A stretch of 34,035 nucleotides of DNA from Welwitschia mirabilis (Eukaryota; Gnetophyta; Gnetopsida; Welwitschiales). Positions within the stretch are counted from its first letter, which is position 1. Every line of letters starts with the position of its first letter. The notes under the pieces were generated by a model. That model searched no databases. It saw only the letters and a list, made by a program, of their open reading frames with translations, and was not told where the DNA came from. Location of the stretch: contig JBOZIK010000001.1 in assembly GCA_051453625.1 (NCBI GenBank), forward strand, positions 229,852,979 through 229,887,013, written 5' to 3'. The position numbers were made by a program, and so were the translations under genes. Positions 23,221 to 33,958 of the stretch are shown here, piece after piece.

Positions 23221-24180
23221 CCTATATATTTTCTCATTTTTACTTTTCTATCATATATTTATTCTCATCATTCTTATATTTATTCTTACTTTCCTACTTT
23301 ATCATCCTTACTATCCCCTTATCCTCATTCTCCCTTCTATATTACTTCTGCTCCTCTTTAATGCACACACATATATACAATCTCTATCTTATATATTTAC
23401 TTTATGATATCTTTATTACTACTTACATATCTTTACTTTTTATCAACCTATCGATCTCCTATACTACCTCATCATATATCACTTCTATACTCCTCTATCC
23501 TTTTATATTTATCAGCTTTTACTATTCTCTATCATTTTTATTCTCCTCCTATTATATTATTTAACACTTCCCCACTACATTCTCTCCTCCTATCATATAC
23601 CTACTATATTACTTTAGTATACCTACATTTATTATATACTAATGCATAATATCCTCTTTACTTATTCATTCTTATATATTAATTCACACTTTATCATTTT
23701 ACACACTATCCTTATTCTCTTATCATCACTGTTTTCCCCTTATATTGTTTTCATTATACTTACATTTTTACTTATTTTATCTCCTTTATTTACTTTATAC
23801 CTTTTAATTATTTACTTTATTTTTTTTACCATATACATTTGTATCATACTTTCCTATATTATCTTTTGACTACTATATTCCTTTGCCCTTTATCCATATA
23901 TTATTATTCTTATTCTACTTCTTTTTTTCCTATATCTTTTCTTCTTTTCTCCTTTCTCTTTTATCCCTTTATCTTTCATCTACTTTTTAGTACTTTCTAC
24001 TCTATTGTTTTTAAACTCTCTCTTTATATTATTATATTTCGATATATATTATATCTACTTCATTTTTACTTACATCTACCATACCTACATATTGTATATT
24101 GCTTGTTTTTATTGATTTATATGATACTATATATTCATTACCTATTATATATACTTATCATCTATATTCTCATTCCTTCA
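23221..24180. other. Strongly G-depleted, strand-asymmetric tract
   Basis: Counting the printed lines, about 20 of 960 plus-strand bases are G (about 2%), while C is clearly common (11 and 21 per 60 in two sampled lines). Several 60-base lines contain no G at all. The tract is made of irregular A/C/T words such as TTATCATCC, CTACTTT and TATATCTTT, with no clear period. Because TAG and TGA are nearly impossible in such DNA, it shows several overlapping open frames (for example 23839-24189) coding for leucine-, isoleucine-, tyrosine- and serine-rich strings; these are composition artefacts. The origin is unknown; a strongly diverged C/T/A simple repeat is one option. Confidence 0.85.
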
Positions 24181-24829
24181 CATATTTAAGTCACTATTAC
24201 TTTGTATTTATAACTTCTCTTATTAGACGTTAGGATCTTAAACTCCACTTTCTTCACTCTTCTATTTACTTCTTACAACTTAAAACTCCAAAATATCATT
24301 TCATTGGGAGTGCTTAACATATCCACTTGATAATAAAGTATATTATTATCAAATAATAATTATATGCTAAAAACCCTCAACTTATATATGTTTGAGCCAT
24401 GAAACTATTAATTTCCAAGTAGGAAAGACATGCAATTTATTTATAAAATATATTTCTGTGATGTTTATATTGTACCCTTTTTCTTTAAAAAAAAAATATT
24501 TTTAATGTTCTTATAGTTCAAAAATATAAAGAAATCAAAAGTGTGTGGACTGAATAGTGAAACGCTAAGATGGAGATGGAAAATTTATCATAAGATCGCA
24601 ATCATTGAAGCCTCGTGATGTTCTAGATTTATAGCCGGAAGACATTTCAAATTTACCTATAATTTAGAAAATGGATGAGTGATATGATATCACTGAGTTA
24701 AAGAGCCAGCAAACCATGAGATCAAACTTTGAAATTCTGATAACAGTGAGAAAAGCTGAAAAATTCAATAAAATTGTATTCAAAGAGAATTGCAAAATAA
24801 AACTTGATTAAATTCTTAGATTTGATGCG
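24181..24829. other. Transition region, no gene identified
   Basis: Composition returns to normal for the window at about 24190. The stretch 24550-24720 is somewhat richer in G+C than the surroundings. A minus-strand frame that begins in the GC island (from 25006) continues into this region to 24722, but its end has the residue make-up of non-coding A+T-rich DNA. Nothing recognised. Confidence 0.35.
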
Positions 24830-25440
24830 TGGAGTCTTGATGGTCACTCCAATGAGACTATTGTTGATAGTGTATGTGCCCCAAGCGGTACTAAGAAGAG
24901 AAACGTTGATAGCTACGGAGAGCTTGGAAAATGCCGGAGTGTTTGGATGTTCAGCAACATTGACACGGAAGCTGCGAAGCGTCGGAGGATGAGAACAAAG
25001 CGTCATTGTTGTTGGCGCTCTCGGTGCTCCGGCGCCATCAAAACCTGTGTGTGCTTATCCTGGGACATTGATTTCAAGGCCATTTCCAAGTGAAAACTCC
25101 TCTTCTGAGATCGATCACTCGCTATGAATAAAAAGCGGAAGAAAAAGAGCTCTCTCCCTCGTTTCCACCTCTGCTCCGCCTCTCATGATGAGGAGGGGAA
25201 AGAGCATCCAAAAGCATGCCCAGAGCGCCCTTCCTTACCTTCATCGCTGTTGCCATCTCCTTTTCCTTCCCATGGTTTCCTTTTGTTTGTCCTATGAAAA
25301 AAATAAAAAGGATGACAATACGATGACGTGCCTTCGCATCCTTCGATCCCTAAACAAACTCTTTGCAATGATATTCTTGCACCTCATGATGTTGCCTTCA
25401 CGGCACACATACCAATGCTATGAACACCCCAACGCAGTGG
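24830..25440. other. GC-richer island, possible gene fragment of unknown product
   Basis: This is the only part of the window with near-balanced composition and many CpG, and it looks younger or less methylated than its neighbours. Frames are long on both strands. The minus strand gives GFDGAGAPRAPTTMTLCSHP and then FRVNVAEHPNTPAFSKLSVA (about 25045-24900), with one stop upstream. The plus strand gives VLRRETLIATESLENAGVFG and, after one stop, GALGAPAPSKPVCAYPGTLI. A second open plus-strand frame spans 25185-25463 (93 codons). Another ATG at 25217 starts MPRAPFLTFIAVAISFSF, which resembles a signal peptide. On the minus strand an AAG|GTAAGG match to a splice donor lies near 25236. I cannot decide the strand or name a product. 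Confidence 0.35.
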
Positions 25441-25470
25441 GATGTTATAAGTTAATATTGAGATAATGAA

Positions 25471-25811
25471 TTATTTAAAAATAAGTACTATGTAAATTCA
25501 TCTATGTTCTCATTTTTTTCCTATTTGTTCTTTGTTATATACTATAAATACTATAAATAAAAGACTATTTGAATATCCATTTTGTCAAGAATAGTAATTA
25601 TTGATAGTAAACATATTCTAACTAATAAGGATTTCTTATTAGTCTTAGAAATATTTTATATATATATATAAACTTTATTAGTTATTAAGTTTGGTGTGGT
25701 AATTTTAGTATAGTTTTCTAGCATATTTTAATGTAACTAAATTAGTATCATTTTGTGAAGGTAATTTATATTCTTTTTTATATTTGCATTTAATCTATAA
25801 ATAAAGATCAT
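25471..25811. other. A+T-rich flank of the copia LTR, no gene seen
   Basis: Only simple A+T-rich sequence was found, with a short TA run near 25656. The LTR to the right ends at about 25812. The five bases next to it (ATCAT, 25807-25811) would be the target duplication if the other end of the element, outside the window, shows the same five. Confidence 0.4.
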
Positions 25812-26017
25812 TGAACTTATAGGAGAGGGTTGAATGAGTTCTACTAGATAAATTTTTTTACTAATAATAAAATAAAAACAACATAATAAACACTTACCAA
25901 GATAATGTATTTCTCCAACCTGGGTATGTCCATACACAGAGGGCAGCTTTCTCTTACACCTCTGGATATTCTTAACCTATAAAGAACAATGGTTTTGGTA
26001 CACCATCAATCTTACAT

Positions 26018-26275
26018 ACAAAAATGAAATGCTCCTCATAAGATAGCACTCTCTTCCGCTTAAGAAAAAAACCAACAATGTGCTTACAAGCACAATCATA
26101 AAGTGAGATGCTCCTTACAAGGTAGCACTTTCTTCTCTTCAGGGAAATAACAACATAATATCAAAAATGTGCACACAAGTACTATCACAATGTGAGATGC
26201 TCCTTGCAAGGCAATAATCTCTTCTCCTTAGGGAAATCCAATAATACAACAACACAAGTGCTCACATGAACTTAC
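26018..26275 (-). repeat. Degenerate three-copy tandem repeat, 79 and 89 bp periods
   Basis: The phrase GATGCTCCTTRCAAGG or a close variant starts its GCTCC at 26031, 26110 and 26199. Each unit continues with CTCTTCTCYT and an AGGGAAAT-like patch and ends with CACAAGTGCTCAC-like words. It lies within the 3' LTR, in the part that would be transcribed as U5. Confidence 0.7.
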
Positions 26276-26829
26276 AAATCACATCTATACAAGGATTGCT
26301 TTACAATATGGAACCCTAATAAGGGATCCTCAAATTTTGATAATATAAGAATGGATTGTACAAGAGTATTCAATAAAATAATAGTTTAATAATATAAGAT
26401 CTAATAAATAAATACCATAATAATCTCAAATGATGTAACTTTGAAGAGAGCTTGAGTTCCTTCTTATTGTCATCATCACGAGTGCTAAAGAATGGTGCAA
26501 TGATGTAGGATCCAATGAACAAAAGATGTAGCACTTGATAATTCCTGTGCAAATGATAGCTGTATGCTTCATGAGTAGATCTAATCACCTATTTATCTAT
26601 GCATTCTTCATTATGTGTTTTAGATGCATAAGATCATTCTATCAGGTCATGCCCTTATATCATTTGAAGAGTTTTTTAATAGTTGTTTAACCTAGAAGAA
26701 TAGCCATTTTAACTTTATAATCATCATGCAATAAATAGGAATGACTAGTCGTTGAGCATGCATCTTCTATTTTATTTAATGTGAACCTTCATCAAAGACA
26801 TTTTCCAAATTGTAGATGTTTACTATAAT

Positions 26830-27213
26830 TAGATGTCTCTTGTATGATAAATGTCTTTAGTGAAGTTGCTTACAAATCGATGAAACTTACATTGTATAAT
26901 ATTTAGTCCTTCATGATCATGAATTTGTAATGTAAATATTAATAACTTCCTTGGAAAGTAAAATATTCATTAAAGTACAAGTTAACCCTATTACTTGTTC
27001 TAGTTTGGTATAGAGATCTTCAACATCTAGATGTCTTTTACCTATGTTAGAGTCATCTTTCAGTATATCCATCTTCATTGAGATAGTCTTCTTTCATATC
27101 CAATCTAAAACTTAATTCATCATAGATGTTTTTAAGCTATAGAAATCTTCACTATAGACGTCTTCAAAATATAGACGTCTTTCTCATAGACATCTTTTAT
27201 TCTATAGATGTCT
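26830..27213. repeat. AGACGTCT palindrome array inside the LTR
   Basis: Perfect AGACGTCT occurs at 27156-27163 and 27173-27180. One-step variants (AGACATCT or AGATGTCT, i.e. CpG decayed to CpA or TpG) lie at 26831, 27029, 27188 and 27206, and a weaker one at 27124. The tight cluster has 15-18 base spacing. It sits 175-265 bases inside the LTR, where the promoter region is expected. GACGTC is also the core of plant bZIP-factor sites, so a regulatory role in the live element is possible (inference). Confidence 0.65.
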
Positions 27214-27388
27214 TCAGTTAATTGATTAGGCATTTTCAGTTCTAAGCTAAATTTTTATGAAATAACACCTTGAAGACATGACATCAACTTATGATTTTTG
27301 TGATCTAATTTTCTTTGCATTAACTTGTCTATACAATGGCATGAAATATTTGATAAGTGAAATCATCAAAACTAGATTTGATCAACAA

Positions 27389-27404
27389 CGTTCCCTTTTT
27401 TAAT
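27389..27404 (-). other. Polypurine tract next to the 3' LTR
   Basis: Read on the minus strand, TTAAAAAAGGGAACGT lies immediately before the LTR start. It is a slightly damaged form of the AAAAAGGGGGAGAT tract that primes plus-strand synthesis in plant copia elements. Confidence 0.65.
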
Positions 27405-28114
27405 GATGTTCAAAACTTGACAAATCTTGTTAGTGCAATCAAATTTAATCAACTGAATTGAGATATACAAATTTAAAATAGAAAAGCACATAATATGTTT
27501 TATTGATAGTATTAAAAAATAATGATTTTAATACTTCAATAAACATGTAAAGTGGAAATTAAAAAAGGCACATAGATACTAGATAATTTCATTCAAGAGA
27601 ATTAATAATTAATCAAGTAAAATGTACTCATGATAATATGCTAATAATAAAATCAGAGCATAAAATTTAAAAGTATGCAAATAATATATAATATTAAATC
27701 ATGAAAATGTGCCAACAATTAAACTATGCTAATAACAATGGTAAAATGTGTACCAATATCAAGAGTAGTCATCAATTAATAATGATATCACTTAGGGAAT
27801 CCAATCCATCATCTCATAGTCAAGTCCTCTATGGTCAAATAGTATGTCCATGCTATAACTTATTTGTCTTTACTTTACTTTCTTGCTCTTTTTAGATAGG
27901 AGATAAAAGGAAGCTAATTACTAAGTGCAAAGTCACTAGTATAATGTGTGTCTTCTCCTTCTTTATCATTGTCATCGTTACTATCATAGATAGTGAATGT
28001 CTAAATGATATAATATGAAAAGGATGTAGGTGATAGAGTATGACACTTCTAAAAAGGATACTGAAAGGTCTCACTTGGGCCCTCATAGGCCTATCTCCTC
28101 ATACATGAGTATGT

Positions 28115-28718
28115 TTAAGGAGTGATGGATGTCCCAAAAAGGCTAGCTACAGTCTTAGCAAAGGATGGTGGAACTATGGCAAGTGGTAGTACATGAATAG
28201 ACTTTATGTAAGATGGTGATGGTGGAGATGACATGTGCATTAGAGGTGGAGATAGTATGCATGATGATAACGAGGGACGAGGAGGTAATGGTGGTTAAGT
28301 AGGATGACAAACTGGTATCGTTTGATGTGGATGGTGGAAGATAAGAGGTTGAACATTTGAGCTCTCTGACTTGATATCCTGTTGCCTCTATGATGGACCT
28401 AGAGCCTGTTGCTTTTCCTACACTTGTGCCTATGTGAAAGCCTAGCCCTTTCCTTGAACCTATGCCTTATATTCTAAAGACTCTAAAGAACCACTATTTA
28501 CTACTCTTCCTAAGTCATTTGCAACTACCTATTGGTGCTTCACCTTTACTAGCTGTGGACCTATGCTTTTTTAACCTGAGTAAATTATAGTCAATTTTTC
28601 CAACCATCTTTGCAATTACTTTTGATCCCTTCTTTATAGCAGATGAACTATGTGAAGCTATTGAGTATGATCTCTAAAACTGTGATGGCCTTCTACTTGT
28701 GCCCTTATCTGGTGCCAT
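28115..28718 (-). pseudogene. Decayed post-pol ORF, possibly envelope-like
   Basis: The likely start is the ATG at 28718, giving MAPDKGTSRRPSQF, then a stop at about 28675, and continuing SSAIKKGSKVIAKMVGKIDY to a second stop at 28515. The start is basic and serine-rich. Further on, in another frame, a proline- and serine-rich stretch appears (LPPRPSLSS and LMHMSSPPSPSYIK), ending at 28115. A basic start and proline-rich middle are seen in accessory proteins of several plant transposon types, so family assignment is open. No membrane segment was identified. At least one frameshift and several stops make it inactive. The function of such post-pol proteins in plants is not established. Confidence 0.4.
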
Positions 28719-29639
28719 TGATACTCACTATTTTTTATTGAATTCAGCTAGAGGTTTCTTCAGATGAATAAGATTTACTTGTAAAACTGATATGCTGGCG
28801 CTACTAATAATCAAGATAATTAAACAAGGGTGCCCAGAGTCTGATCCTTGTGAAATAAAGTAATGATGTTCATGCACAAGATAAATCACAAATCTATTTT
28901 TAAACTAGTAAGTAAATAGAACATAATAAAAGTCTGCATGGGTTTGTAGTAACTGCAACTTCCACCCTAATTAGAATATTATATAACATCATCAAACTGA
29001 GAATAGATGCATCTGAAACCATGTATTTACATTATATGTTCTTGTAAAAATTCATCCTAAAGTGTTTAAACAAAATATTGCTCATAGATATTTGAGATAC
29101 ATTAATAGCACAATAAGTGAATATTTATTTAAAATAATGAATGTACAACTAAGGTGGCTCAAAATCATTAATGTTAAGAATTAAATTTATAAAACTAAGA
29201 GTAAAATATATGGGAGTATCTTTGACTTGTGTCTGAAAAGCCCTTGTACTATCATCTATCTCATGGATGTTAGCATAGAATTCTTTTATCATTAGATCTA
29301 GTATACTCTAATCTAATTATATACTCATATCCTAATCAAGCTGAGAGAAGTATGCCACTAGCTAATCTTTCCTATATTTTTGGAATTCAAGCATTCTTTT
29401 TACGATTATTAAGTTCCTTATCCAAGTTTTGTACCTTATTGCAGTTTCTTCATAGTAAAACTGAGGCTCATACTAAGATCTTTATGGCTCTATTACTTAT
29501 TCTTTACTTTTTGAGGCATCACTAGACTCTCTTTTAATTATTTTGTAAAAGATATATTAAAATCTTAACTAAAAAAAACTTAAATGCAAAGAAATAACCA
29601 AAAATGAGCACCTAAGAGGAAAATAGCACCTGTTATTCT

Positions 29640-30110
29640 TGCTATAAAGATGTCTACCAAAATGAAGATGTCTTAACAAAGAAGTATGTAAAAATTAACC
29701 TTGAGAAGTGCTCTAAGAGGAACATCTATTGAGTGGAGACTTGAAAATGAGATTTCATGGCCTCTTTTACAAATAAATAGGGTTAAAACCATAGGTTTTT
29801 GTGCATTTTTATTTTTAAAATAGTATAGGAAAGATCTTTACCTGATGAAAGACATCTAAAACATAAAATATAGACATTTATTCTATTAAAAATGTCTACT
29901 ATTAAAATTTTCATAATACATTTTTCATATTATAAAGACATCTAACTCATGAAAGATGTTTATTTTAAAAATATTAAAAAAGCATTCTTAATCTTCAAAG
30001 ATGTTTAAAAACTCAAAAACATCTGCTCTAAAACATTTGTAAATCTAAAAAAATCTCTTTAATAAACATCTACAATACTGAATATGTCTACCATGAAAAT
30101 TCTAAAGACT
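29640..30110. repeat. Second cluster of AGAYRTCT-type motifs
   Basis: AGATGTCT or AGACATCT occurs at 29648, 29666, 29850 and 29936, with several weaker variants (AGATGTTT, AACATCT) up to about 30080. The motif type is the same as in the 3' LTR, about 2.5 kb away. No LTR ends, tandem repeat or U5 phrases accompany it, so it is not a complete LTR copy. It could be an LTR fragment or a motif run native to the post-pol region. Confidence 0.45.
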
Positions 30111-30265
30111 TCAAAAAAATCTATGACTAATATTATCACAACAAAATCACTTTGAAAAAATAAGGTGATATGCATAGGATTTAACTTTTTTAGCATTTAA
30201 CTCTAGTATCAAGTCATAGATAATTACAAAGTGGAGTTCAAAATTAAATGATATTACTTGATAAC

Positions 30266-33190
30266 TTACTTGATCAGGCAAGGCCCAATTCCCAACTTCT
30301 TATACAATTTTTCAAACCTTTTAGTACTTAGATATTTTATGAATACAGTAATAAGTTGATCGTTAGTTCTGATATACTATATTGTGATGTCTTTGTTTTA
30401 AACATATTCTCTAAGAAAGTGATTCCTGAGCTCAATATGATTAGTTCTTGAGTAAAATATTAGATTCTTTGACATGTTAATAATACTTTTGTTATTACAA
30501 TAGATGGTAATTCTATCCACACAGAGTCTAAAATCTTTCAATATTTGCTTCATCCATAGTAGCTGTGCACAAAAACTTTTAGCAGTAATATACTTAGCCT
30601 TGGTATCTGATAAAGTAGTTGAGTTTTGTTTTTTAATTTACTACTTTAAGAACTTAGACACTGGTCAAATAAGAAGTAGTTTCCACTTATGCTTCTTCTA
30701 TCATCTTTACATCTTGTTCAATCTACATCATAATACTCAACTAGATTAAGGCAGAAGTCCTTTCAGGACTGAAGGCTTTAATTAGTAGTGTTATTTAAAT
30801 AATAAAAAATTCTTTTAACTACTATAAGATGTGATTATCTAGGATCACTCTAATAATAAGCACATACTCCTACACTCAACATAATTTTTAGTCTACTAGT
30901 ATTAATATATAATAAACCACCAATCAGGGCTCTATGTAACTTTTGATTAACTTTTTATCATGTTTGTCTTTATCTAGCCTTGTGCTTTGATTTATTAGAA
31001 TGTATTTTACTTTGTAATATTTTAAACCATATTTGACTAATAAATTTTTGATATATTTAGCTTGTAAAAATAAAAGTACCTTGTTTATGTTGCATGACTT
31101 ATAACCCTAACAAATTGGTCATTTCTCTTATCAGATTTAGTTTGAACTCATCCTGCATTACCTTGGCAAACTTCTTGTGTAATAACTCATTAGTAGCTCC
31201 AAAAATAATATCATATACATAAATTCTAATAATAGTAAAATTTTTACCATCTTTTTTAATAAATAAAGTAACATCTGATGTACATCTTTTGAAACTATTT
31301 TCAATAAGATGACTTAATAATTTTGCATACCAAGTTGTAGGTGCATGTTTGAGTCCATAAAAAGTTTTTTCCAATTTGTAGACATGATTTTATTTGTGAA
31401 TTTTTGCAAAATCTTTTGATTGCTCAACATACGATTTTTCTTAAAGAATTCCATTTAGAAAGGAACTTTTGACATCTATTTGATATAGTTTGAATCCTTT
31501 GATATAAGCAAAGGCTAAACGCATTTTTATAGATTCCATACATGGCATTGGCATAAAGGTCTCTTCAAAGCCAATGCCTTTTAATTGATTGTATCCTTTG
31601 GCTACTAATCTTTCTTTGTTTTTAATTACATTTCCATGTTCATCTGTCTTGTTTCTAAAAATCCACTTAGTAACAATAATAGATCTATTGAATGATCTTG
31701 AAGTGAGTTTAAAACATTACATTTGTCACATTGATCAAGCTCTTCTCACATTGTAAGCATCTAGTGTTCATCATTCTTAGCTTCTTTGAACGTTTTGGGT
31801 TCAACCTATGAACTATAAGCTACAAAGCCATAAAATTCCTTAGTACAACATCTAGTTTAAATACCATAATAAGGACTACCTATTATGTTGTTGGCGGAAT
31901 AACTTCTTTTCAATCTAATCATGCTTGAAGTTTTGTCTTTGTTTATATCTTCTTATTTCTTCTCCTCACTATCTAATTGAATTTAAAGGTGGCTAGATGA
32001 TTAATCAATCTACATAAGAATGTAATTATCTTGTACATTCACAAAAGTTGTGTCAATATCACTTATTTTTACTTTTATAGTTTCTTTAACTACACAGGTT
32101 CTATTGTTATACACCTTTTATGCTTTATTGACCATAGAATATCCTAGAAAAATCCCTTTATCAACTTTTGAATTAAATTTCTTTAACTTATCCTTTTCAT
32201 TCAACATAAATCACTTTGATCCAAAGATGTAAAAGTAACTTACAGATGGTTTCTTATTAGATCAAAACTCATAAGAAGTTTTAGGAGTAAACTATCTTAC
32301 TAGAACTTGGTTTGAAATGTAGCAAGCTATGTTAATTGCTTTTACCCAAAAGTGATAAGGTATCATGCATCATTATTTTGGACATTTCATTAAGAACGCT
32401 ATTTTTTTTTCTATCATTCCATTTTATTGGAGGTTCTTTATGTAGAGAATTAATGGAGAATGCCAAATTTTTCACACAACTCTCTGAACCTTGCATTTTT
32501 AAATTCTTTATTGTTGTTACTTCCTATGATTTTGATTTTATATCCTTTTTTATTTTGTAACCTAATATACAATGTAAAGAAAATATTAAATGCCTCATCC
32601 TTATGTGCAAGGAAGTCTATCCTTATAAAACATAAATAATCATCTACAATACTTAATAATACTTTTTCTTACTAAGACTTTCTGTAGATGGAAGACTAAT
32701 AATATTAAGGTGTAAAATATATAAATAACATTAAGTAGTAATGGTATTTTTATTATCAAAACTTACCCTTGTTTGCTTCAAAAACTTGGTTATCAATGCT
32801 TTTAAACTTGAAAAGTCATCTTATCATTTCTTTTGTAGACAAAATTTTAGGGAAATCCTTGTTTACATGTTTAAGCTTTCTATTCCATAGCTCTGTTTCA
32901 CCTGTTGTGCTTAATAAGAACTTAGTTCATTTGTTAGAAATATTTTATAAAGTATTAATATAAATGATTGAATTTCTTATACTAGCAAATAAAAAATTTG
33001 TTAAATTTTGTTCTTTAATGAAAAATCATCTTTCATAAAAGTAAGAGAAAAATTTGCATTACATCATTGGCTAATATGCAAGATATTATGTTACAAACCT
33101 TTTATAAAGAATACATTTTTCACCTCTAGTATATTATCTCATCTAATGGTTCTTATGCCTTTGATAGGTGCTTGATGGAAGCTTGTATTG
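30266..33190 (-). pseudogene. Copia pol relic: integrase, reverse transcriptase, RNase H
   Basis: Domains follow in normal order on the minus strand. Before integrase: FIKGL and HNILHISQ (about 33110-33063). Integrase zinc region: ELWNRKLKHVNKDF with STKEMIR (about 32896-32820), where the first histidine reads N and the cysteines are lost. Integrase core: NKEFKNARFRELCEKFGI (about 32525-32460), then KPSVSYFYIFGSK and GIFLGYS (about 32260-32130). Reverse transcriptase (31700-31099): WIFRNKTDEHGN, LYQIDVKSSFLNG, TFYGLKHAPTTWY and IYVYDIIFGATNE. RNase H (about 30760-30266): YCNNKSIINMSKNLIFYSR, then LSTKRFEKLYKKLGI and a stop at 30266. The catalytic YVDD reads YVYD, the integrase core has lost an aspartate, and stops and shifts interrupt every domain. 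Pol normally copies the element's RNA to DNA and inserts it. Confidence 0.9.
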
Positions 33191-33955
33191 TGAAATAAAT
33201 GTAGAAAATATTAAGAAATAGCTAAAACAAGTTAAAAAAAAATGATGCTATTAATCTAAAATAAGCTTAAATTATTAAAGAAAAATCAAATATTTACTAA
33301 AGAACTAGTTGAGACTATTAGTACTTTAATCATGTAGTTCAAAATGCATTATTACAATAATCGTATAATGAAGTTTCTTGAACTAGTTAATCTGATAATT
33401 AAAAATTTTATTATATACCTATATTACACTAGGGGTAAATAAAGAAAAAGAAAAAAAATATAATATGATTTTAGATGAATGCTGGAAAATACTTATTTCT
33501 AACTATTGCTGATTATCCTAATTCATGTTCAGTTATACAAATAGGAGTAAGTAAAAGAAAATATTACTTTTTCAAGTACTAAAACATAATATAATGACAC
33601 TAAAAAAATTTACTTTTTTAGATTTATATTAAGATACCAAAATGTTACAAAGAAATAAACTAATAAGTTTATGTTTTACTTTGTAGAAAACACTGGAATA
33701 TAAAAGATGCTATCATATCCTTTACAGGATGATTGAAGCTTTCCTTGACATTCTCACTTAGATCTATTGCTAAATAATTTTTGTCAAAATATCGCCATCC
33801 TTCATGGTGATCTCCTCCTTATACCCTTTAGCCTCTTTCCATTTTATAATTTCCTCTCTTTACTTTTGAGAAATACATTTATGATTAAAGTTATTATTAT
33901 ATTTTCATCACCTTGATCTTTTCACTTATCCTCATGCTAGATGGCATTTTGTACC

Positions 33956-33957
<2 letters not shown>
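33191..33957. other. Upstream part of the copia element, not resolved
   Basis: By position this should hold protease and the end of gag on the minus strand, but no protease active-site motif or zinc knuckle was found. Either it is too decayed to read, or a deletion or insertion has replaced it. No other gene was seen. Confidence 0.35.

Positions 33958-33958
<1 letters not shown>

Larger units (their letters stand above)
25812..27388 (-). mobile_element. 3' LTR of a copia (probably Sirevirus-type) element
   Basis: On the minus strand the LTR starts TGTTGATCAAATCTAGTTTT at 27388, a common opening of plant copia LTRs, directly after a polypurine tract. It ends ATAAGTTCA at 25812, giving 1577 bases with TG...CA ends. 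Inside are an array of AGACGTCT-type palindromes (26830-27213), a three-fold 79-89 bp tandem repeat (26018-26275), and near the end the phrase CCCTCTGTGTATGGACATAC followed by CATTCAACCCTCTCC, both typical of copia U5. LTRs carry the promoter and the polyadenylation signal of the element. The partner 5' LTR would lie beyond the right edge of the window. Sirevirus is inferred from the palindrome array and the long post-pol region. Confidence 0.7.
27405..30265 (-). mobile_element. Post-pol region of the copia element
   Basis: This ~2.9 kb stretch lies between the end of RNase H and the polypurine tract. Ordinary copia elements have almost nothing here; Sireviruses often carry an extra, envelope-like reading frame. 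A decayed frame at 28115-28718 fits that position. A second set of AGACATCT-type motifs lies at 29640-30110. The remaining parts (27405-28110, 28720-29640, 30110-30265) hold nothing I can recognise. A nested insertion is the alternative to a long post-pol region. Confidence 0.45.

Noticed and set aside
23201-24189. Several overlapping open frames of 67-116 codons rich in L, I, Y and S, looking like membrane proteins
   Set aside because: The DNA almost lacks G, so two of the three stop codons hardly occur. Open frames overlap in more than one phase and have no motif; they reflect composition.
29640-30110. Motif cluster considered as the 5' or a complete second LTR
   Set aside because: The tandem GATGCTCC units and U5 phrases seen in the true LTR are missing at the expected distance, and no LTR start or end was found.
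30504-32963. Plus-strand open frames at 30504, 32050, 32336 and 32769
   Set aside because: These are antisense shadows of the minus-strand copia pol relic, whose domains are clearly recognisable.
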